NCBI GenBank assembly: GCA_002335055.1
Contig: DDCH01000014.1
Coordinates: forward strand, 39,481-103,480
DNA length: 64,000 bases
Source: Sulfurimonas sp. UBA2011
GTDB lineage: Bacteria; Campylobacterota; Campylobacteria; Campylobacterales; Sulfurimonadaceae
Direction: 5' to 3'
Shown here: piece after piece, positions 34,606-43,861 of the stretch
How the letters are laid out: every line of letters begins with the position of its first letter
Numbering within the stretch: the stretch's first letter is position 1
Made by a program: the position numbers and the translations under genes
Notes under the pieces: model-generated
Databases searched by the model: none
What the model saw: only the letters and a program-made list of their open reading frames with translations
Told to the model about the DNA's origin: nothing

Positions 34606-35382
34606 TTGTACTTCATAGATGTTCAAGGTACTTTAATCAGTGATATCGATAAATCCCCAATAGAGGGGAGTATCAAATTTATAACACATTTAAATAATCA
34701 GAATATTCCATATATGATAGTGACAAACAACACAAAAAAAGCTTCTTATGATTTTTATGAGTATCTTCTTTCTATAGGTTTTGAGTTTAGTTACGAGAAA
34801 TATATTGACCCCTTGATGCTTTTATCAACACGAGTAGATAAAAGTAGTGTTGCGGCTTATGGGTCACCTGAATTTTTAAAGACTTTAATAGGCATGGGAT
34901 ATAAGCAAGATTTTATAAATCCCAAAACACTACTTGTGGCAACTAAAGAAGATTTTAATTCGAATGAGTATGCTCAAATGATAGACTTTTTACTTGGGGG
35001 TACTTCACTTGTAGGAATGCATGAGACATCAATCTATGCAAAAAACAATAAACGCTACCCGGGTGTTGGAGCAGTACTGAAACTTTTAGAATTTGCTACG
35101 AGTGTTCCTTATGATGTTGTGGGAAAACCAAGTACGGCTTTTTATGCACAAGCACTGATAAAGCTACAAGAACAAGATGAAAATGCTAAGTATGAATCTA
35201 TTACTATGATTAGTGATGATGTTAAGGGTGACCTTGGCGGTGCTAAAGAGCTTGGTATGAAGACTATTTTTGTAACAAGTGGTAAGTATAAAACAGCACA
35301 AGAGATAGTTCCCCTCTTAGACGAAAATTTAAAACCAGACCTAGTATATAAAAATATGCAAGAGATAATGGAGAAAATATGA
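34606..35382 (+). CDS. HAD-superfamily subfamily IIA protein (NagD-like)
   Basis: 258 residues. Motif I is YFIDVQGTL (2-10): the nucleophile D5 is present, but the second aspartate of DxD is glutamine. Motif II is IVTNNT, motif III is around VGKPST with the lysine, and motif IV is MISDDVKGDLGGAKELG. The cap insertion (about 80-180) is of the IIA type. Without the usual acid-base aspartate, phosphatase activity may be lost or altered. The start is TTG 34606, with AGGGGC upstream. It overlaps pheA by 4 bases (ATGA), which ties it to amino-acid synthesis genes. Confidence 0.85.
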   Translation: MYFIDVQGTLISDIDKSPIEGSIKFITHLNNQNIPYMIVTNNTKKASYDFYEYLLSIGFEFSYEKYIDPLMLLSTRVDKSSVAAYGSPEFLKTLIGMGYKQDFINPKTLLVATKEDFNSNEYAQMIDFLLGGTSLVGMHETSIYAKNNKRYPGVGAVLKLLEFATSVPYDVVGKPSTAFYAQALIKLQEQDENAKYESITMISDDVKGDLGGAKELGMKTIFVTSGKYKTAQEIVPLLDENLKPDLVYKNMQEIMEKI

Positions 35383-36482
35383 AAGCGAGAAGCGACTGGC
35401 AGACTTTAGAAGATTGTAGAGATACGATAGATGCAATTGATACTGAAATTTTAACACTTTTAAATAAGCGTATGAATGTAGTTCATAGAGTGGGTGAGAT
35501 TAAAAGTGATACCGGTGGTGCTATTTATAGACCTGAGCGCGAAAAGGCCATTATCTCTCGTCTTACTGGTATAAGTGAGTCAGAAGAAGGTCTTTTAAAT
35601 GCAAATGCAATTGAAGCTATCTTTTTAGAAATTTTTGCAGTTTCTCGTAACCTTGAACTTCCTGAACGTATTGCTTACCTAGGGCCTGTAGGAAGTTTTA
35701 CACATCAAGCAGCTGAGAGTCGTTTTGGTGCTATGAGTGATTATATGTCCCTTAATTCTATTGAGGCTGTATTTAAAACCTTAGAGAATAAGAGTGCGAA
35801 GTTTGGTGTTGTTCCAATTGAAAACTCACGAGATGGAATCGTTGGTGAAACCTTAGACCTTCTCTCCAAATCAAGTGTAAAAATAGTCGCTGAACTTTAT
35901 ATGCCTATTCACATGGCATTTGCAACAAAAGCACATAAACTTGAAGACATAAATAAAATATACTCAAAAGATAAAGGTTTTGGCCAGACAAGAGAATTCT
36001 TGAGTGAACATGGTTTTGATAATGTTGAGCAAATTCCTGTTGAGTCAACAGCAAAGGCTGCAATACTAGCAGCTAAGGATGAAAACTCTGCTGCTATTTG
36101 TTCTCATATAGCAGCAAAACTCTATGGTGTACCTGCTATGTTTGAGAACATTGAAGATGAAGTAGATAATGCAACCCGTTTTGTAATCCTGAGTGATTTT
36201 AAAAATGGTGTGAGCGGGGATGACAAAACTTCAATATTAGTTCGTTTAACAGGTGCACTTGAAGCAGGAGCACTTGTAGGATTCTTGCAAGACTTTGATG
36301 CTGAGGATATAAATCTTAGTAAGATTGAGTCTAGACCATCAAAAGATAAAGATGGTGGTTTTGACTACTGGTTTTATATAGACTTTTATGGTCATATTGA
36401 TGAAGAAAAAATCCAAAATGTACTGAGAAAACACTCAAATGAAGTGACTTGGTTAGGATCTTATGTAAAGGGTGAGAGTTAA
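35379..36482 (+). CDS. pheA: Bifunctional chorismate mutase / prephenate dehydratase
   Basis: Makes phenylpyruvate from chorismate. 367 residues: an AroQ chorismate mutase (about 8-92: IDAIDTEILTLLNKRM), prephenate dehydratase (about 95-275: AYLGPVGSFTHQAAESRFG; VVPIENSRDGIVGETLD; DNATRFVILS) and a C-terminal ACT domain (about 285-360) for phenylalanine feedback, with ESRPSKDKDGGFDYWFYID. All three domains look complete. The gene starts inside the HAD gene stop (ATGA) and is followed by hisC after 2 bases. Confidence 0.96.
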   Translation: MKARSDWQTLEDCRDTIDAIDTEILTLLNKRMNVVHRVGEIKSDTGGAIYRPEREKAIISRLTGISESEEGLLNANAIEAIFLEIFAVSRNLELPERIAYLGPVGSFTHQAAESRFGAMSDYMSLNSIEAVFKTLENKSAKFGVVPIENSRDGIVGETLDLLSKSSVKIVAELYMPIHMAFATKAHKLEDINKIYSKDKGFGQTREFLSEHGFDNVEQIPVESTAKAAILAAKDENSAAICSHIAAKLYGVPAMFENIEDEVDNATRFVILSDFKNGVSGDDKTSILVRLTGALEAGALVGFLQDFDAEDINLSKIESRPSKDKDGGFDYWFYIDFYGHIDEEKIQNVLRKHSNEVTWLGSYVKGES

Positions 36483-36484
36483 AA

Positions 36485-37579
36485 ATGAAATTTAATAAAA
36501 AACTAGAAAATATAAAAACATACGAAGCGGGTAAACCCATAGAGTTAGTTGTTCGTGAGTTTGGAATAAAGCCAAAAGATATAGTGAAGTTAGCTTCAAA
36601 TGAGAACCCTTATGGTTGTGCACCTAAAGTAAAAGAGGCTGTAACTAAGATAGTTTCTAATATGGCACTCTACCCTGATGATAGTATGAGAAAACTCAAA
36701 AATGCTTTAACAGCTAGATTTGAGATAAAAGAAGAGAATTTAATTATCGGAAGTGGAAGTGATCAGGTTATCGAATTTATCATGCATGCTAAAGCTAATG
36801 CTTCCTCGAAAATACTTATAAATTCTGTTACTTTCGCTATGTATGAGATTTATGCAAAACACATAGGTGCTGAGATAATTAGAACAACTTCACAAGAACA
36901 TAATTTAGATGAGTTTTACTCCTTGTATAAAAGTGAAAAACCAGATGTGATTTTTCTCTGTACTCCAAACAATCCAACAGGTGATGCTATAGATGCAAAA
37001 GCGATGATGGACTTTATCGAAAAAATAGATGAAGACACTTTAGTTGTAGTTGATGGTGCTTATATGGAGTATGCAGCATTTAAGGATGAAAAGAAAAATA
37101 TTTCACCAAAAGATCTTATAGAAAAGTTTTCAAATGTAATCTATTTAGGAACTTTTTCTAAGGCTTATGGTCTTGGAGGTATGAGAGTTGGATATGGAAT
37201 AAGTAGTGCAAAAATTATAAAAGAGTTACATAAACTTCGTCCTCCATTTAATATTACTACACTTTCTCTTGAAGCGGCATCAGTAGCGGTAGAAGAGAAA
37301 GAGTTTGTAAATAATTGTATCGCTTTATGCTTTAGTGAGATGAAACGTTACGAAGAGTTTGCAACTAAGCAAAAAATAGATATAATAGAGAGTTATACAA
37401 ACTTTGTTACATTATGCCTAAATAAAAACAGCAGTTCTACACAAATCTCTGATGCATTACTGCGTCAAGGAATGATAGTGAGAGACTTAAGTGGTTATGG
37501 CATGAATGCTTTACGTGTAACAGTAGGAACACCAGAACAAAATAGTCGTTTCTTTGAATTGACGGCAGAGTTACTATAA
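36485..37579 (+). CDS. hisC: Histidinol-phosphate aminotransferase
   Basis: PLP aminotransferase of histidine synthesis; in this position next to pheA it may also act on aromatic 2-oxo acids (inference). 364 residues with LASNENPYGCAP (about 36-47), CTPNNPTGDAI, VVVDGAYMEYA and the PLP-lysine motif YLGTFSKAYGLGGMRVGYG (about 220-238). The lineage keeps it directly before fliF. Confidence 0.93.
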   Translation: MKFNKKLENIKTYEAGKPIELVVREFGIKPKDIVKLASNENPYGCAPKVKEAVTKIVSNMALYPDDSMRKLKNALTARFEIKEENLIIGSGSDQVIEFIMHAKANASSKILINSVTFAMYEIYAKHIGAEIIRTTSQEHNLDEFYSLYKSEKPDVIFLCTPNNPTGDAIDAKAMMDFIEKIDEDTLVVVDGAYMEYAAFKDEKKNISPKDLIEKFSNVIYLGTFSKAYGLGGMRVGYGISSAKIIKELHKLRPPFNITTLSLEAASVAVEEKEFVNNCIALCFSEMKRYEEFATKQKIDIIESYTNFVTLCLNKNSSSTQISDALLRQGMIVRDLSGYGMNALRVTVGTPEQNSRFFELTAELL

Positions 37580-37597
37580 AAATTATGCGGGAAATTA

Positions 37598-39307
37598 ATG
37601 GACTTTAAGGTACTTTTTTCACAACTGGTTATTCTTTACGATAAGTTAACTAAAGAACAAAAAATGATTGTAGCAGCTGCTGTTGTTGGTATTGTTAGTT
37701 TCTTAATTTTCTTAGTTGTTTTTACATCAACAAAAAATACAAAAGATTCTTATGAAGTTCTTTTTGATTCTCTTAGTTCTAGTGATGCTGCAAAAGTTGT
37801 TACACAACTTGAAAAAGATGGAGTGCCATATAAGCTTGAAGCAAATAATATCATAAAAGTTCCTAAAGGTGTTGTTTATAAAGAAAGAATAAATATCGCC
37901 TCTTTAGGTATTCCTAAGGATTCAGGTGTTGGTTTTGAACTTTTTGATAAACAAGAGTTTGGAGCAACTTCATTTGATCAAAAGATTAAATATCTTCGTG
38001 CCCTAGAGGGTGAACTCTCTCGTACTATTAATGCACTTGGGCCTATTGAGAGTGCAACTGTTAGTTTAGCTCTTCCAAAAGATACACTTTTCGTTTCAAA
38101 ACAGATAGATCCAACTGCGTCGGTTATGGTTGTTGTGAATGAAGGGAGAAGTCTTTCATCAAAACAGATAAGAGGAATTAAAAACCTTGTAGCAGCAGCA
38201 GTTCCTAAGCTGACTTCATCAAATGTTATGCTTGTAAGTAGTGATGGTAATACTCTTGGTGATGAAGATGAAATGGCTCAGATGGGTGAGCTTTCATTAG
38301 TGCAACAACGTTATAAACTCAAAGAAGAGAAAAAGAGACAGAGAAAAATTCTTGAAGTTGTCTCTCCTTTTGTTGGTGGCACTGAAAAAGTAGTAGCTCA
38401 GGTGACAATAGAGTTTGATTTTTCTATCAAAAATTCAACGAGTGAAATATACGATCCTGAAAATGTTGTCAGAAGCGAGCAGGTGAGTGAAGAGAAACGA
38501 ACAGGAAGTAAACCTTCACAAGTAGGTGGTGTACCTGGAACTGTTAGTAATATTGGTCCAGTAAAAGGCCTTAGTAGTAATCAGACAAGTGAAGAGTATG
38601 TTAAAAACTCTGGAACTACAAATTATGAAGTAGGAAAAACTGTTAGTACTACAAAAAGTCAATTTGCAAGAATCAAAAGAATTACTGCAGCAGTGGTTGT
38701 AGATGGTAAGTACAAGGCTTCACTTGATTCAAATGGCGAAGTTACAGAAAAAATAGAATATGTTGCCCTTAATGAGACAGATATTAATGCACTCTCTTCT
38801 TTAGTAAGCCGTGCAATTGGTATTAATGAAAATCGCGGGGATCAAATAACAGTACAAAACCTTCAGTTTGATAGAATTAAAACTGCACCATCTATAGATG
38901 GTGTAACTCAAAGTAAAATGTTTATAGCTACTTACTTGGCTCCTTTTTCGGGTGCATTTAAGTATCTATTTGTACTTTTACTATTACTTATTCTCTACAA
39001 AAAAGTTATCTCACCTTTCGCAGATAGAATGCTTGAAATATCAAGAGAGGAAGACAGTCTTACGGCACCTCTTCTTGACATAGAAGACGATGAAGAAGAA
39101 GACTTAGTTGAAAAAGTACAACAGATGCGTAAAAAAGTTGAAGACCAACTAGGTGTTGGAAAGAATTTTAACGAAGATGAACTTAAGTATGAAGTTATCT
39201 TAGATAAGGTAAGAGGTATGGCTGATGAAGCACCTGAAGATATCGCTTCATTACTTCAAGCACTTCTAAGTGAAGAGGCAGATGCAAATCTTCCTAGAGT
39301 TGGATAA
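37598..39307 (+). CDS. fliF: Flagellar MS-ring protein FliF
   Basis: Forms the membrane ring on which the flagellar motor and export gate are built. 569 residues: a first membrane helix (about 22-44), ring-building motifs with DSLSSSDAAKVVTQLEKDG and DSGVGFELFDKQEFG, a variable serine-rich loop (about 300-350), a second helix (about 447-468), and a cytoplasmic tail rich in E and D that binds FliG. GCGGGAAA-type SD sequence precedes the ATG. fliG starts 9 bases later. Confidence 0.96.
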   Translation: MDFKVLFSQLVILYDKLTKEQKMIVAAAVVGIVSFLIFLVVFTSTKNTKDSYEVLFDSLSSSDAAKVVTQLEKDGVPYKLEANNIIKVPKGVVYKERINIASLGIPKDSGVGFELFDKQEFGATSFDQKIKYLRALEGELSRTINALGPIESATVSLALPKDTLFVSKQIDPTASVMVVVNEGRSLSSKQIRGIKNLVAAAVPKLTSSNVMLVSSDGNTLGDEDEMAQMGELSLVQQRYKLKEEKKRQRKILEVVSPFVGGTEKVVAQVTIEFDFSIKNSTSEIYDPENVVRSEQVSEEKRTGSKPSQVGGVPGTVSNIGPVKGLSSNQTSEEYVKNSGTTNYEVGKTVSTTKSQFARIKRITAAVVVDGKYKASLDSNGEVTEKIEYVALNETDINALSSLVSRAIGINENRGDQITVQNLQFDRIKTAPSIDGVTQSKMFIATYLAPFSGAFKYLFVLLLLLILYKKVISPFADRMLEISREEDSLTAPLLDIEDDEEEDLVEKVQQMRKKVEDQLGVGKNFNEDELKYEVILDKVRGMADEAPEDIASLLQALLSEEADANLPRVG

Positions 39308-39316
39308 GGAGAATAA

Positions 39317-40345
39317 ATGGCGGCTTTAACACAACAACAGCGTGCAGTATTTGATGAGATGCACATGGCTGAAAAAATTGCAATCTTATTACTTCAGCTT
39401 GGAGAGGATACAACTGCAGGTATATTCTCAGCTATGAGTGTTGAAAATATAACTGAAGTATCAAAATATATTGCAACAAATACAACTGTTGATAGAGGTG
39501 TTGCTACTGCAATTCTTGAAGAGTTTCATGCAATTTTCCAATCAGGACAGTATCTTACAAATGGTGGTCTTGAGTATGCAAGAGAACTTCTTTATAGAAC
39601 ACTAGGTCCAGAAGAAGCAAAAAAAGTTCTTGATAAACTTAGTAAAAATATGCAAGATACACAGAATTTTGCATATCTATCAAAAATTAAACCACAACAA
39701 CTTTCAGACTTTATTCAGCACGAGCACCCGCAAACTATTGCACTTATTTTAGCACATATGGATGCAACTGAAGCCGCAGACACTTTACAGTATTTTCCTG
39801 ATGAATTAAGAAGTGAAGTTGCTATGCGTATGGCAAGACTGGGTAATATATCACCATCAGTCATAAAGCGTGTCTCCGCAGTTCTTGAATCTAAGCTTGA
39901 ATCGCTAGCTTCGTATAAGGTGGAAGTTGGTGGTCCACGTGCTGTGGCAGATGTCTTTAACAGACTTGGTGCTAAAAGCTCTAAATCAACTCTTGCTACT
40001 ATTGAGCAGGTGGATGAAGAGTTGGCATCACTCATTAAAGAGATGATGTTTACTTTTGAAGATATAGTAGGTCTTGATAAAGCTGCAATAACAGAGACAC
40101 TTAAAGCCGTTGATAAGGGTGAGTTAATGCTAGCTCTAAAATCTTCACCAGAAGAGTTAAAAGAGAAGTTCTTCTCGGCTATGAGTGAACGTGCTCGTGA
40201 TGCCTTGGAAGAAGAGATGCAGTTCCTCGGTGCTGTTAAAATGAAAGATGTTGAAACAGCACAAAGAAAAATTGTTGAAACTGTGAATAGTCTTGCTGAG
40301 TCTGGTGCTATCCAGATGGGCTCAACAGAAGAGATGATTGAGTAA
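39317..40345 (+). CDS. fliG: Flagellar motor switch protein FliG
   Basis: C-ring protein that binds FliF with its N-domain and takes torque from the stator with its C-domain. 342 residues. KIAILLLQLGEDTTAGIFSA (about 20), the EHPQTIALILAHMD motif (about 135-148) of the middle domain, and the torque helix MFTFEDIVGLDKAAI with charged residues near 245-290 are intact. GGAGAATAA precedes its ATG. fliH follows 3 bases later. Confidence 0.96.
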   Translation: MAALTQQQRAVFDEMHMAEKIAILLLQLGEDTTAGIFSAMSVENITEVSKYIATNTTVDRGVATAILEEFHAIFQSGQYLTNGGLEYARELLYRTLGPEEAKKVLDKLSKNMQDTQNFAYLSKIKPQQLSDFIQHEHPQTIALILAHMDATEAADTLQYFPDELRSEVAMRMARLGNISPSVIKRVSAVLESKLESLASYKVEVGGPRAVADVFNRLGAKSSKSTLATIEQVDEELASLIKEMMFTFEDIVGLDKAAITETLKAVDKGELMLALKSSPEELKEKFFSAMSERARDALEEEMQFLGAVKMKDVETAQRKIVETVNSLAESGAIQMGSTEEMIE

Positions 40346-40348
40346 TAT

Positions 40349-41119
40349 ATGGTACATGTAATTAGAAAAGATAACCTAGCCAAACACAATGTCAACAAGT
40401 ATAACTTTAAAGTTATATCTAGTGGAAATGAAAATGAAAATGTCTCGACTGTTGGCGAAGAACTTACACCACGAGCTAAAATTAAAGATGTAGATTCTAG
40501 TGCTTTGAGTAGTAGTTCAAAAGAGTCTCTCATTGAATCTTTAATGCAAAAAACAGATGAAATGTCATCAAATTTTATCAAGTTACAGATGAAGTTAGAG
40601 CAAAAAGAGGAAGAGTATGAACTTTCATTAAGAAAAGCTAAAGAAGAAGCTTTTGCAGAGGGCATAAAAGCTGGAGTAGCTAAAGTACAAGAAGATATGA
40701 GTAAAAATACATCTCAGAATATGGAACTTTTTGCTAGTTCAGTAAAAAAGCTTGAAGTGAGTGCTAATGAGTTTGAAGTATCACTAGAGGGCATAAAAAA
40801 AGAGTTAATTACAGCTGCTTTAGATATATCTAAAGAAGTTATTAAAGTAGAAATAGGTGTCAGTGCAAATGAAATTGCTAAAGTACTCTCAGATGAGTTA
40901 CTTAAAGATTTACAAAGTGCCTCAAAAGTTACACTCAAAGTAAACCCAAACAACCATGGTGTGATTTCAGAACATGTTGGTAAACTAAAGCATGTAAGTG
41001 TAGTGAGTGACAGCGCTATAAGTGAAGGCGGAGTTATAGTACTCAGTGATGCAGGTAATATTGACTCACAAATTACTAAAAGATTTGAGAGGGTAAGGCG
41101 CGCAGCTTTAAGTGAATAA
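40349..41119 (+). CDS. fliH: Flagellar export apparatus protein FliH
   Basis: Regulator and stator-like partner of the FliI ATPase. 256 residues: a variable N-terminus, a coiled coil (about 60-110, with SLRKAKEEAFAEGIKAGVAK) and a C-terminal domain related to the delta/b subunits of F-ATPase, with ISKEVIKVEIGV and the terminal ISEGGVIVLSDAGNIDSQI, a clear FliH-type signature. fliI is not next to it; dxs follows and overlaps by 8 bases. Confidence 0.9.
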   Translation: MVHVIRKDNLAKHNVNKYNFKVISSGNENENVSTVGEELTPRAKIKDVDSSALSSSSKESLIESLMQKTDEMSSNFIKLQMKLEQKEEEYELSLRKAKEEAFAEGIKAGVAKVQEDMSKNTSQNMELFASSVKKLEVSANEFEVSLEGIKKELITAALDISKEVIKVEIGVSANEIAKVLSDELLKDLQSASKVTLKVNPNNHGVISEHVGKLKHVSVVSDSAISEGGVIVLSDAGNIDSQITKRFERVRRAALSE

Positions 41120-42938
41120 ACGAATGAATATAAAAGATAAAAATACAAAAGAATTAGAAATAGTATGTCAAGATATAAGAGATGAAATACTCAGAGTTGT
41201 AAGTAAAAATGGTGGACACCTGAGTTCAACTCTTGGTGCTACAGAGCTGATAGTCGCAATGCATAAAGTATTTGACATCAAAAAAGATCCCTTTATCTTC
41301 GATGTGAGTCATCAAGCATATGCACATAAACTCTTAACAGGTAGATGGGAAGAATTTGATACTTTGCGTGAGTTTAATGGTTTATGTGGTTATACAAAAC
41401 CGAGTGAAAATGATGCTGATTATTTTGTGGCAGGTCATAGTTCAACCTCTATTTCTTTAGGTGTTGGTGCAGCTAAGGCTATAGCTATAAAAGGTGAGCA
41501 AGAGAGTCGTATCCCGGTTGTAATGATTGGTGATGGTTCTATGACTGCTGGTATGGTATATGAAGCACTTAATGAACTTGGGGATAGAAAATACCCTTTG
41601 GTAATTATTTTGAATGATAATGAAATGAGTATTGCTAAACCTATTGGTGCGATAAGTAGAATGTTATCATCCGCTATGGCTTCACCTTTTTACCAGCGTT
41701 TTAAAAAAACAACAGAAAGTTTTGTAGATAATTTTGGAGAGGGTGCACACTACATAGCTAAACGTATGGAAGAGTCTCTTAAACTTATCACTCCAGGACT
41801 GATGTTTGAAGAGATGGGTATTAACTATATAGGTCCTGTTGATGGACACAATATAGAACAACTCATAGATATCCTAGAGACTGCAAAAAACATGGGACAG
41901 CCTGTAATAGTTCATGCACAAACACTTAAAGGTAAGGGTTATGCAATTGCTGAGGGCAAAGAGGAAAAATGGCACGGTGTTGGTCCATTTGATTTAGATA
42001 GTGGTTCAAGTTCTAAAAAAAGTACAGATAAAAGTGCTACACAGATTTATACAGAGGCACTTCTAAAGTTATGTGAGACAAATGACACAATAGTTGGTGC
42101 AACTGCTGCAATGCCAAGTGGAACGGGACTTACTAAACTTCTTGAGAAGTATCCAAATAGATTTTGGGATGTTGCAATTGCAGAACAACATGCTGTAACT
42201 TCTATGAGTGCTTTAGCAAAGGAAGGGTTTAAACCTTTTTGTACTATCTACTCAACTTTTTTACAACGTGGTTTTGATCAAGTTATACATGACACATGTC
42301 TGATGGACTTACCCGTTGTTTTTGCACTTGACCGTGCTGGAATAGTTGGTGAAGATGGGGAGACTCATCAGGGTGCATTTGATATTAGTTTTTTACGAGC
42401 TATTCCAAATATGACACTTTTTGCTCCTCGCGATGAAAAAAGTTTCCATTTTGCCATGAAGTTTGCTTCTGAGTATGAGCATCCATGTTCGCTTCGTTAC
42501 CCAAGAGGTTCTTTTAAAAAGACTTCTTTAGTAGAGGCGACTGAGTTCGAGTTAGGAAAGTCTCAACTACTGCAATCAAGTGATAGCGATATACTTTTAA
42601 TAGGTTATGGTCAGGGTGTAGGAAGAGCATATGAGACGGCAGAACTTCTTGATGAAAAAGTAAGTATCTTAGACCTACGTTTTGTAAAACCTCTTGACGA
42701 GGATATACTTAGAGAGATGGCTAAAGAGCACAAAAAATGGTTCATATTTTCAGACAGTGCTAAAATGGGTGGAGTTGGTTCTGCAATTTTAGAATTTTTA
42801 GCAAAAGAGAAAATTTTAGATGTAGAAGTTACTAGTTTTGAATATGAAGACAAATTCATCACCCATGGTAATACGATACTTATAGAAGAGTCACTAGGAA
42901 TCCTTCCTTCGCAGTTAGCAGAAAAAATAAAAGGCTAA
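41112..42938 (+). CDS. dxs: 1-deoxy-D-xylulose-5-phosphate synthase
   Basis: First step of the MEP isoprenoid pathway, thiamine diphosphate-dependent. 608 residues. GGHLSSTLGATELIVAMH (about 36), the TPP motif VVMIGDGSMTAGMVYEALN with NDN EMS, the catalytic glutamate in AIAEQHAVTSM, and DRAGIVGEDGETHQG are present. The GTG at 41112 overlaps fliH by 8 bases; an ATG at 41124 is the alternative start. The fliH-dxs pairing is a Campylobacterota feature and has no obvious functional reason. Confidence 0.95.
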   Translation: MNKRMNIKDKNTKELEIVCQDIRDEILRVVSKNGGHLSSTLGATELIVAMHKVFDIKKDPFIFDVSHQAYAHKLLTGRWEEFDTLREFNGLCGYTKPSENDADYFVAGHSSTSISLGVGAAKAIAIKGEQESRIPVVMIGDGSMTAGMVYEALNELGDRKYPLVIILNDNEMSIAKPIGAISRMLSSAMASPFYQRFKKTTESFVDNFGEGAHYIAKRMEESLKLITPGLMFEEMGINYIGPVDGHNIEQLIDILETAKNMGQPVIVHAQTLKGKGYAIAEGKEEKWHGVGPFDLDSGSSSKKSTDKSATQIYTEALLKLCETNDTIVGATAAMPSGTGLTKLLEKYPNRFWDVAIAEQHAVTSMSALAKEGFKPFCTIYSTFLQRGFDQVIHDTCLMDLPVVFALDRAGIVGEDGETHQGAFDISFLRAIPNMTLFAPRDEKSFHFAMKFASEYEHPCSLRYPRGSFKKTSLVEATEFELGKSQLLQSSDSDILLIGYGQGVGRAYETAELLDEKVSILDLRFVKPLDEDILREMAKEHKKWFIFSDSAKMGGVGSAILEFLAKEKILDVEVTSFEYEDKFITHGNTILIEESLGILPSQLAEKIKG

Positions 42939-42944
42939 TACCTT

Positions 42945-42964
42945 AGTGAATTACTATGTTCACT
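42945..42964 (+). terminator. Possible weak terminator after dxs
   Basis: AGTGAA, 8-base loop, TTCACT, seven bases after the dxs stop, followed by TGACTTTAAAA. The stem is only six pairs and the T-run is poor, so this is tentative. Confidence 0.3.
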
Positions 42965-43020
42965 TGACTTTAAAACTCTAACTTACTATTATGGTGAAAA
43001 TTTAATAATAAAGGTAAGCT

Positions 43021-43455
43021 ATGAATAATAAGTCTTGTCCAATCTCTCTTGTGTCAATTGATTCAAATATCGCTAGAATCAATGCATTTTATACAGGAAT
43101 GCTTATTGTCATTTATGTACTTACACCTCAAGTTCCTATTTTATATTTTCTAATTCTTGATTTTTCAACAAGACTTTTTTATAAACGTGAGTATAGTTTT
43201 CTTTTTATACTTTCATCTGCAACAAAAGATATTTTAAAGTTAAAATCAGTAAAAGTTGATGCTGCTCCAAAAAGATTAGCAAATTATTTTGGGCTTATAT
43301 TTGCTGTTTTGATTACATTAACAGCTCTTTTAAAACTTACAAGTATTATGTATATTTTAGTTATAGTTCTTTTAATCTGTGTTTTTTTAGAGGTTATTTT
43401 TAACTACTGTTTAGGTTGTGAAATTTATTATCTTTATAAGAAATTTTTGAGCTAA
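43021..43455 (+). CDS. DUF4395-type membrane protein
   Basis: 144 residues with four hydrophobic helices. It begins CPISLVSIDSNIARINAFYT, matching the DUF4395 pattern of a C-P near the N-terminus then N-x-x-R-I-N-A, and ends with FNYCLGCEIYYLYKK, where C-x-x-C lies on the membrane edge. Paired cysteines suggest a link with thiol or sulfur chemistry, but no function is established. One base separates it from the Rrf2 regulator, so they are co-transcribed. Confidence 0.75.
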   Translation: MNNKSCPISLVSIDSNIARINAFYTGMLIVIYVLTPQVPILYFLILDFSTRLFYKREYSFLFILSSATKDILKLKSVKVDAAPKRLANYFGLIFAVLITLTALLKLTSIMYILVIVLLICVFLEVIFNYCLGCEIYYLYKKFLS

Positions 43456-43456
43456 A

Positions 43457-43861
43457 ATGGTTAGTATCTCTACTAAGGGCATTTATGGAGTAGCTGCAAT
43501 GCATGCCCTTTATAAGTCTCCAAATGCAAAACTAATGCAGATAAAAGAGATAGCTGCTATGACACAAATCTCACATGGTTATCTTGAACAGATACTCTCA
43601 AGTCTAAAAAAAAGTTCTTTAGTAATAAGTATTCGAGGTGTGAATGGTGGGTACAAGTTAGCACGTGATGCACAGGAAATCTTAGTTTTAGACATAGTTG
43701 AAGCACTTGAGGGAAAACTATTTGTCCCAAGTGAAAATGTAGGGGCTAGTGTAGTTTTAGACTCCTTTTGGGCTGATATGCAAGAACAGGCTCGTAAGGT
43801 CTTTAGTATAAAACTTTGTGACTTAGATAAAGCATATCAGACTTTCTTTTACGAGATTTAA
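43457..43861 (+). CDS. Rrf2-family transcriptional regulator
   Basis: 134 residues with the winged HTH typical of Rrf2: STKGIYGVAAMHALYKSP, IKEIAAMTQISHGYLEQILS and IRGVNGGYKLARDAQEI. The three clustered cysteines that hold an Fe-S cluster in IscR and NsrR are missing; only one cysteine is present (KLCDLD near 123). It is therefore more like the CymR subgroup, which responds by protein contact. It probably controls its own operon with DUF4395. Its end overlaps the convergent pgeF gene by 4 bases. Confidence 0.88.
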   Translation: MVSISTKGIYGVAAMHALYKSPNAKLMQIKEIAAMTQISHGYLEQILSSLKKSSLVISIRGVNGGYKLARDAQEILVLDIVEALEGKLFVPSENVGASVVLDSFWADMQEQARKVFSIKLCDLDKAYQTFFYEI

